The notes under the pieces are model-generated. The model searched no databases, was not told the DNA's origin, and saw nothing but the letters and a program-made list of their open reading frames with translations. Source: CAMEON01 sp964427175 (GTDB lineage: Bacteria > Bacillota > Clostridia > Oscillospirales > CAG-272). From it: a stretch of 10,035 nucleotides of DNA. The position numbers and the translations under genes are program-made. Location: assembly GCA_964427175.1 (NCBI GenBank), contig CAYRTP010000087.1:1-10035 (forward strand). The letters run 5' to 3'. Within the stretch, counting starts at the first letter, position 1, and every line of letters starts with the position of its first letter. Of the stretch, positions 5,226-10,035 are shown in pieces.

Positions 5226-7379
5226 TTACTCCTTGAACTTCATGGTCAGGGAGATGCGCTTTTTCTGCACGTCTACCGAGAGGACCTTGACCTTGACCAC
5301 GTCGCCCAGGGAGACGGCTTCGGAGGGGTGCTTGATGAACTTGTTCGAGAGCTGGGAGATGTGGACCAGGCCGTCCTGGTGGACACCGATGTCCACGAAG
5401 GCACCGAAGTCGGTGACGTTGCGGACGGTTCCCGTCAGGATCATGTCGGGCTTGAGATCCGAGAGGGACATCACGTCCTCGCGGAGCACGGGCGCGTCAA
5501 AGCCGTCGCGGATGTCCCGTCCGGGCTTTTCCAGCTCGGCAATGATGTCCATCAGGGTAGGCTCACCGATGCCCAGGGCCTCGGCGGTCTTGGCGGGGCC
5601 CGCCTTGATGACCTTGGACTTCAGGAAGGAGAGGTTCCCTGCCTTCAGATCCTCCTCGGTGTAGTCGAACATGGTCAGCAACGCCTTGGCGGCGGCGTAA
5701 GACTCGGGGTGAACCCCCGTGTTGTCCAGTATCTCCTTGCCCCCGGGGATGCGGAGGAAGCCCGCGCACTGCTCGAAGGCCTTGGCTCCGATGCGGGGCA
5801 CCTTGGTGATTTGGGAGCGGGTCTTGAACTCACCGTTCTCCTCGCGGTACTTGACGATGTTCTTGGCGGCAGTAGCGTTGATACCCGCAATGTAGGCCAG
5901 CAGCGAGTGGGAGGCGGTGTTGACATCCACGCCCACGGCGTTGACGCAGTCCTCCACCACGCCGCCCAAAGCCTCGTCCAGGCGGGCCTGCTTCATATCG
6001 TGCTGATACTGGCCCACGCCGATGCCCTTGGGGTCGATCTTGACCAACTCAGCCAGGGGATCCTGGAGACGGCGGGCAATGGAGACCGCCGAGCGTTGCA
6101 TCACGTCGAACTCGGGGAATTCCTCGGCGGCCAGCTCGGAGGCCGAGTAGATGGAGGCTCCCGCCTCGCTGACGATGATGTACTTGGTGCCGCCATCCAG
6201 CTCCTTGAGGATATCGGCAATGAACTGCTCGCTCTCGCGGGAGGCGGTGCCGTTGCCGATGGCTACCACATCCACCCCGTAGGTGCGGATGAGCTTCTTG
6301 ACCACGGCGGTAGCCTGGTCCACGCGGGACTTGATGGTGGGGTAAATGACGGCGGTGTCCAGCACCTTGCCCGTGCGGTCCACCACCGCCAGCTTACAGC
6401 CGTGGGCGTAGCCGGGGTCGAAGCCCAGGACCACCTTGCCCTTGAGGGGCGGCTGCATCAAGAGGTGGGACAGGTTGTCCGAGAATACCTTGATGGCACC
6501 CTCGCAGGCGGTGTCGAACAGGTCGTTTCGGATCTCCCGCTCGATGGAGGGGGCGATCAGACGGTTGTAGCTGTCGGTGACGGCATCACGGACGTAGGGC
6601 ATGGCAGGGGAGGTGGTGGAGGTCAGCACGCTGTTGTACAGGAAGCCCAGGACCGTCTCCTCGGGGACGGTGAGGGTGACCTTGAGGAACTCCTCCTTCT
6701 CGCCGCGGTTGATGGCCAGGATGCGGTGGCCGGGGAGCTTCTTGATGGCCTCGCTGAACTCGTAGTACATGGCGTAGACCGAGTCCTCCTCCTTGGCGGC
6801 GCGGGTGGTCAGTGAGCCGTAATCAAAGGTGAGGGAGCGGAGCTTCTTGCGGTACTCGGCGTTGTCCGACACGTCCTCCGCGATGATGTCCATGGCCCCC
6901 TGAAGGGCATCCTGGACCGTGGGCACATCCTTTTCGGGGTCCACGTAGGATTCGGCCCGGACTTCAATGGCGGGGGTGTAGGTCTTTTCCTGGGCCAGAA
7001 TCAACTGGGCCAGGGGCTCCAGGCCCCGCTCGCGGGCGACGGAGGCGCGGGTCTTGCGCTTGGGGCGGAAGGGACGGTAGATGTCGTCCACCTCGGTGAC
7101 GGTCACGGCGCGGTCGATGGCGGCCACGATGTCGTCGGTGAGCTTGCCCTGGGCATCGATGAGGTTCTTGACCTCCTCCTTCCGCTTCTCCAGGTTCCGC
7201 AGGGCGGTCAGACGCTCGTCCAGGGTACGGAGGACGCTATCGTCCAGGCTTCCCGTGACCTCCTTACGGTAACGGGCGATGAAAGGGATGGTATTGCCCT
7301 CGTCGATGAGGGCTACGGTCTTTTCGACTTGATCTACGGTGAGATTGAGTTCTTGTGCGAGGGTTTCGATAATGATCAT
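5226..7379 (-). CDS. tex: Tex-family RNA-binding protein (YhgF-like), S1 domain
   Basis: 717 residues, full length for Tex, a conserved cytoplasmic nucleic-acid-binding protein linked to transcription and RNA handling; its exact biochemical role is not settled. Domains in order: helical Tex N-terminal region (about 1-190, with ALIDEGNTIPFIARYRKE at 23-40 and DDIYRPFRPKRKTRA at 98-112); YqgF/RNase-H-like domain (about 315-445, GFDPGYAHGCKLAVVD at 319-334, GNGTASRE at 375-382, SEAGASIYSAS at 404-414); the Tex signature SIARRLQDPLAELVKIDPK (433-451) and GVGQYQHD (454-461); helix-hairpin-helix repeats (about 490-560); and a C-terminal S1 domain (about 644-714, TGTVRNVTDFGAFVDIGVHQ). All domains are intact. 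The start has GGAG at 7391-7394 with a rather long 11-base spacer. Upstream is the ABC permease gene, same strand, 205 bases away. I see no clear promoter in that gap, so read-through from the ABC pair is possible. Confidence 0.96.
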   Translation of the reverse strand: MIIIETLAQELNLTVDQVEKTVALIDEGNTIPFIARYRKEVTGSLDDSVLRTLDERLTALRNLEKRKEEVKNLIDAQGKLTDDIVAAIDRAVTVTEVDDIYRPFRPKRKTRASVARERGLEPLAQLILAQEKTYTPAIEVRAESYVDPEKDVPTVQDALQGAMDIIAEDVSDNAEYRKKLRSLTFDYGSLTTRAAKEEDSVYAMYYEFSEAIKKLPGHRILAINRGEKEEFLKVTLTVPEETVLGFLYNSVLTSTTSPAMPYVRDAVTDSYNRLIAPSIEREIRNDLFDTACEGAIKVFSDNLSHLLMQPPLKGKVVLGFDPGYAHGCKLAVVDRTGKVLDTAVIYPTIKSRVDQATAVVKKLIRTYGVDVVAIGNGTASRESEQFIADILKELDGGTKYIIVSEAGASIYSASELAAEEFPEFDVMQRSAVSIARRLQDPLAELVKIDPKGIGVGQYQHDMKQARLDEALGGVVEDCVNAVGVDVNTASHSLLAYIAGINATAAKNIVKYREENGEFKTRSQITKVPRIGAKAFEQCAGFLRIPGGKEILDNTGVHPESYAAAKALLTMFDYTEEDLKAGNLSFLKSKVIKAGPAKTAEALGIGEPTLMDIIAELEKPGRDIRDGFDAPVLREDVMSLSDLKPDMILTGTVRNVTDFGAFVDIGVHQDGLVHISQLSNKFIKHPSEAVSLGDVVKVKVLSVDVQKKRISLTMKFKE

Positions 7380-7406
7380 GGGTGATGTTTCTCCGTTTGG
7401 TATGAT

Positions 7407-7584
7407 TCAAAGCTGTACGCCCCGATCCGTCAGATGCCGAGGGATCAGAGAGGCGTTCAAGGTGTTGGTGGTGTATCCGTCCAGAGGGCACATGGACGAA
7501 AAGGGGATATCGTAGGGGTGGGGGTGACGGGCATACGAGCCTCGCGGACCGATTGCCCGGAGCCGTCGGGTTCTGTGGTTACAT
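7407..7584 (-). pseudogene. Possible out-of-frame remnant of the permease 3' end
   Basis: Directly after the permease stop, one frame stays open on the minus strand from 7604 to a TGA at 7407-7409. Its last part (7535-7407) has coding-like base use: 30 of 42 codons end in G or C by hand count, more than at positions 1 or 2. It encodes a tail containing HPYDIPFSSM and ending SLIPRHLTDRGVQL. That ending resembles the last residues of FtsX-type permeases, after the final helix. No hydrophobic helix is seen, so if this is a remnant part of it is lost. It could also be chance, or the end of an unrelated gene. Confidence 0.3.
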
Positions 7585-8730
7585 TCAACCCGACAGGTTG
7601 ATTCTCAGAAAACAAAAATTTGCGATCAGCACAAACAACAGCAAATACAGACCGCTCCGCAAAAGCAGGCTCCGAAGCTCCAGGACCGTGACTCTGCGGA
7701 AATCCCGTTCGGTCATGCCCATGGCCAGGTAAGCGCGGCCCGTTTGTCTGCGTTGCTTCAATTGGGTGCGGATGAGCAGGCTCCCGCCCCAAATGCCTTG
7801 GGCGGTCAGAAGCAAGAAGCCCAGGCCGATGACGGCCAGCAGGCCCAGGACCGAGCCCGTCACCGCCCCCATCGTGTCGGTCCCGTCGAAGGGGTTGGTG
7901 TCCAGCACCACCGAGGCTCCCATCAGATGATACAACAGCAGGACGGCCAGCATGGGGTAGAACACCGATACCGCAAGGGACAGGGCAAGGCTTCGGTAGC
8001 GGGCTTTGTAGAAATCCACGCTTTTCCCCGCCAGGCGGGCAAGGAGGGATTTTTGACGATAGGTTTTAGATTGGCGATAGCTGTGCTGTTCGGTAGAGAC
8101 AGACTTTCCGCGGCGGCGCAGGCTTTCGGTGACCGAAGGTGTCAGCCGTTTGATGCGGATATGGGGAATGGTGTAGCAAAGGGCCAGGAGTCCCAGGCCG
8201 CCCAGGAGGATGGCCGCCCACAGGAGGGCATATACGGCTCCCCGCTCGGAAATCACTTCAGACGAACGGTCGATCAGCCCGCCGGCCGTCATGATCCCGC
8301 CCAAAGCACCCAGGGTGGTGCCCACTGCCAAGGCGGGAAGATACTGCATGGACAGCTCGGTCCACAAGAGATACCGCCGTTGGGCCGCGGTAGCCCCCAT
8401 GCTGTGGAGCACCGCCACGGTCTGCGCCGAGGCATCGGTGCTGAGCCCCGCCCAGGTGCGGATGGACAGGACTGTGGCGAGGGTCAGCAGGAGGGCCGCC
8501 GTATTCATTCCGTCGGATGCGGCGCGGACGAAGCCAATGTGGGGTAGTCCTGCGGTCAGGGCGGTGGTTCCCTCTCGGACGGTCACGGTAAAGAACAGGA
8601 AAAAGGCGACCAGCAGGCAGGAGAACAGCATCCCCAACGCCAAAAGAACCGTTTCGCGGGACTGTTTCAGACGGCGGACAGCGATCCGCCGAAGCAGGAC
8701 TTTATCCCTGCGGCGAATGGGAAATTTCAT
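7585..8730 (-). CDS. FtsX/MacB-type ABC transporter permease, apparently lacking its last helix
   Basis: 381 residues with about seven membrane helices (near 28-49, 75-95, 130-152, 165-187, 247-270, 290-314 and 359-375). The two halves look like an internal duplication, each with a cytoplasmic MGAT/MGMT motif of FtsX permeases (HSMGATAAQRRYL at 109-121, AMGMTERDFRRV at 336-347). The first half has four helices and the second only three before LRINLSG and the stop, so the expected eighth helix is missing. The outer loops are short, so there is no large periplasmic-core-like domain. It starts four bases after the ATPase stop codon, with an AAAGGCGG ribosome site inside the ATPase end: translational coupling and one transporter. 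Substrate unknown; such pairs move lipids or lipoproteins, export peptides, or resist antimicrobials. Truncated yet possibly functional, or a decaying gene. Confidence 0.82.
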   Translation of the reverse strand: MKFPIRRRDKVLLRRIAVRRLKQSRETVLLALGMLFSCLLVAFFLFFTVTVREGTTALTAGLPHIGFVRAASDGMNTAALLLTLATVLSIRTWAGLSTDASAQTVAVLHSMGATAAQRRYLLWTELSMQYLPALAVGTTLGALGGIMTAGGLIDRSSEVISERGAVYALLWAAILLGGLGLLALCYTIPHIRIKRLTPSVTESLRRRGKSVSTEQHSYRQSKTYRQKSLLARLAGKSVDFYKARYRSLALSLAVSVFYPMLAVLLLYHLMGASVVLDTNPFDGTDTMGAVTGSVLGLLAVIGLGFLLLTAQGIWGGSLLIRTQLKQRRQTGRAYLAMGMTERDFRRVTVLELRSLLLRSGLYLLLFVLIANFCFLRINLSG

Positions 8731-8734
8731 GCCG

Positions 8735-9415
8735 TCACCGCCTTTGGTCCTCGGTTACGCGGCCCTGCTCCATGCGGATCAGGCGTTTCGCGTAAGCGGC
8801 GATCTCCTCGCTGTGGGTGACCACCAGCAGGGTCACGCCATACTCGCTGTTCATGAGGGAGAGGAGCTTCATGACCTCACGGCTGTTCTCGCCGTCCAGG
8901 TTGCCCGTTGGCTCGTCGGCCAACAGGAGGTCGGGACGCTGGTACAGAGCCCGCGCCACGGCGACCCGCTGCTGTTGACCGCCCGACAGGGTGTGGGGGT
9001 AGTCCCCCGTTCGCCCCGCAAGGCCCATGACCGAGATGATCTCCCGCAGCCAATCGGGATCGGCCTCGCGGCCGTCCAGCTCGGTGGGCAGGAGGATATT
9101 CTCCTCCACGGTCAGCTCGGGAATGAGGTTATAGAACTGGTAGACAACCCCGATCTTCTGCCGCCGCAAGGCGGCTGTCCTCCCGCGGGAGAACTTGGCG
9201 ATGTCCACGCCGTCCAGCAGGATCTGTCCGCCGTCGGGATTGTCCAGCCCTGCGATCATGTTGAGCAGGGTGCTCTTGCCCGAGCCCGAACGGCCCATAA
9301 CGGCGACAAAATCTCCCTTGGGGACATGGATACTCACACGGTCAAGTGCCACGATGTCCTCCGCCGCGGCGCGGGCGGCGGGGTAGGATTTGGTTAGGTT
9401 TTGGATGGTGAGCAT
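8735..9415 (-). CDS. ABC transporter ATP-binding protein (LolD/MacB/SalX type)
   Basis: 226 residues, the usual length for this subfamily. All nucleotide-binding motifs are present: Walker A GRSGSGKST (41-49), Q-loop Gln93 in VYQFYNLIPELTVEENI, signature LSGGQQQR (143-150), Walker B LLLADE (163-168, Glu168 catalytic), D-loop GNLD (171-174) and switch His201 in VVTHSEE. The run of QFYNLIPELTVEEN and DEPTGNLD is typical of ATPases that drive FtsX-type permeases, matching the gene four bases downstream. The protein should sit on the inner face of the membrane as a dimer. AAAGG (9427-9423), 7 bases before the ATG, supports the start. A perfect inverted repeat lies just upstream (9436-9463). Substrate cannot be read from this subunit. 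Confidence 0.95.
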   Translation of the reverse strand: MLTIQNLTKSYPAARAAAEDIVALDRVSIHVPKGDFVAVMGRSGSGKSTLLNMIAGLDNPDGGQILLDGVDIAKFSRGRTAALRRQKIGVVYQFYNLIPELTVEENILLPTELDGREADPDWLREIISVMGLAGRTGDYPHTLSGGQQQRVAVARALYQRPDLLLADEPTGNLDGENSREVMKLLSLMNSEYGVTLLVVTHSEEIAAYAKRLIRMEQGRVTEDQRR

Positions 9416-9435
9416 GGGATAGCCTTTCTGTACAG

Positions 9436-9463
9436 GTAATTGGGAAATACGGTTCCCAATTAC
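9436..9463. repeat. 11-bp perfect inverted repeat upstream of the ABC ATPase gene
   Basis: GTAATTGGGAA (9436-9446) and TTCCCAATTAC (9453-9463) are exact complements around a 6-base centre. The repeat lies 21 bases upstream of the ATPase ATG and 33 bases past the pseudouridine-synthase stop. Neither strand has a T run after it, so an operator is more likely than a terminator. A weak -35-like TTGGCG on the minus strand (9473-9468) would place any promoter over it. No regulator gene is in view. Confidence 0.6.
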
Positions 9464-9495
9464 AATAACGCCAAAAAACGGCCATGATTACGAAA

Positions 9496-10035
9496 TCACA
9501 GGGAGGATCCTCCCGCTCTCTCCAACGCCCCGATCTCCTCCTCGGTCAGAAGCCGCCATTCCCCCGGTTCCAGGGCGGGGTCCAGGGTCAGGGGGCCGAA
9601 GGTGATCCGCGCCAGCGCGGTGATCTGATTGTGGCGGGCCTCCATCATGAGCTTGATCTGATGGTATTTGCCCTCGTGGAGGGTGATCAGCCCGCTCCGA
9701 CTCTTGCCGTCCTCGGCGGGCGGGTCGAGCTCCACCTTGCAGGGGGCGGTGATATAGCCCCCGATGTCCACCCCCGCCTCCAGGGCAGTCACGTCCTCCT
9801 CCGAGAGGGGGAATTTGACGGCGAAGCGGTAGGTCTTATCCACGTGCCGTGCGGGGGAGAGGAGCTTATGGGACAGGTCGCCGTTGTTGGTCAGGAGCAT
9901 GAGTCCCGTGGTGTGCTTATCCAGACGGCCACAGGGGAACAGGGCGGGGCGGACACGGCGAAGCTCCTCGGGAAGGAGGTCCAGGACGGTCTTCTCCCGC
10001 CCGTCCTCGGTGGCACTGACCACGCCGTCGGGCTT
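9496..10035 (-). CDS. RsuA/RluB-family pseudouridine synthase, N-terminus cut by window edge
   Basis: Converts a specific uridine in ribosomal RNA to pseudouridine. The frame is open through the right edge (KPDGVVSATEDGREKTVLDL), so the N-terminal S4 RNA-binding domain and start codon lie beyond the window; the GTG at 10023 is internal to the conserved NKPxGVVSA-type block, not a start. The catalytic motif is CGRLDKHTTGLMLLTNNG, with the catalytic Asp at visible residue 39. It is followed by LSHKLLSPARHVDKTYRF, GKYHQIKLM and the family ending ITFGPLTLDPALEPGEWRLL. The small-subunit RsuA type (U516) is a good guess from the GRLDKxTxGLMLLTN form, but RluB (23S) cannot be excluded. It is upstream of the ABC pair on the same strand, with an 80-base gap. 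Confidence 0.93.
   Translation of the reverse strand, partial: KPDGVVSATEDGREKTVLDLLPEELRRVRPALFPCGRLDKHTTGLMLLTNNGDLSHKLLSPARHVDKTYRFAVKFPLSEEDVTALEAGVDIGGYITAPCKVELDPPAEDGKSRSGLITLHEGKYHQIKLMMEARHNQITALARITFGPLTLDPALEPGEWRLLTEEEIGALERAGGSSL

Noticed and set aside
5328..6815. 495-codon open frame on the plus strand inside tex
   Set aside because: Antisense shadow of tex, whose frame is fully supported by known domains. The translation is Gly/Leu/Val/His-rich without motifs.
7744..8547. Plus-strand open frames opposite the permease and ATPase genes (also 8210-9397)
   Set aside because: Antisense shadows of the ABC genes, with Gln/Arg/Gly-rich translations and no start signals.

Overview
The window looks like chromosomal DNA from a GC-rich member of the Clostridia, most plausibly an Oscillospiraceae/Ruminococcaceae-type gut bacterium. 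This rests on general character: GC-rich codon ends, strong AAAGGAG-type ribosome sites, a textbook sigma-A promoter, a Firmicutes-style polyamine-binding protein, an FtsX/LolD-type ABC pair, and intergenic repeats of a kind seen in that group. The species cannot be named from sequence alone. No CRISPR array, phage module, transposase, tRNA or rRNA was found.

Layout. The left part reads rightward: the 3' end of a PotD-like solute-binding protein gene (1-645), a repeat and an intrinsic terminator (646-813), a 1-phosphofructokinase gene (831-1733), and a CE15-like alpha/beta-hydrolase gene (1787-2902). The last two probably share a transcript. Everything from 3383 to the right edge reads leftward. 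In transcription order these are an RsuA/RluB-type pseudouridine synthase (9496-10035, cut by the edge), an ABC ATPase (8735-9415) with its FtsX-like permease (7585-8730), the Tex RNA-binding protein (5226-7379), and a three-helix membrane protein of unknown function with its own promoter (3383-5017). The two blocks converge on a 480-base non-coding stretch (2903-3382) holding a bidirectional terminator and several repeats.

Functionally this is a mixture of housekeeping and accessory genes: polyamine uptake, fructose-1-phosphate phosphorylation, carbohydrate-ester hydrolysis, rRNA modification, an export or lipoprotein-type ABC system, and transcription/RNA housekeeping (Tex). I see no single multi-gene pathway.

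The most interesting signal is non-coding. A modular repeat occurs directly after the stop codon of at least three genes, and possibly four, and is always oriented with the gene it follows. It has a conserved head (AATRGGAGAGCGTGCC-like), a hairpin whose sequence differs between copies but stays complementary, and a conserved A-rich tail. In one case the repeat appears to supply the stop codon itself. Other points worth a look are an ABC permease that seems to lack its last membrane helix and is followed by coding-like sequence in another frame, and a PotD with a C-terminal membrane anchor.
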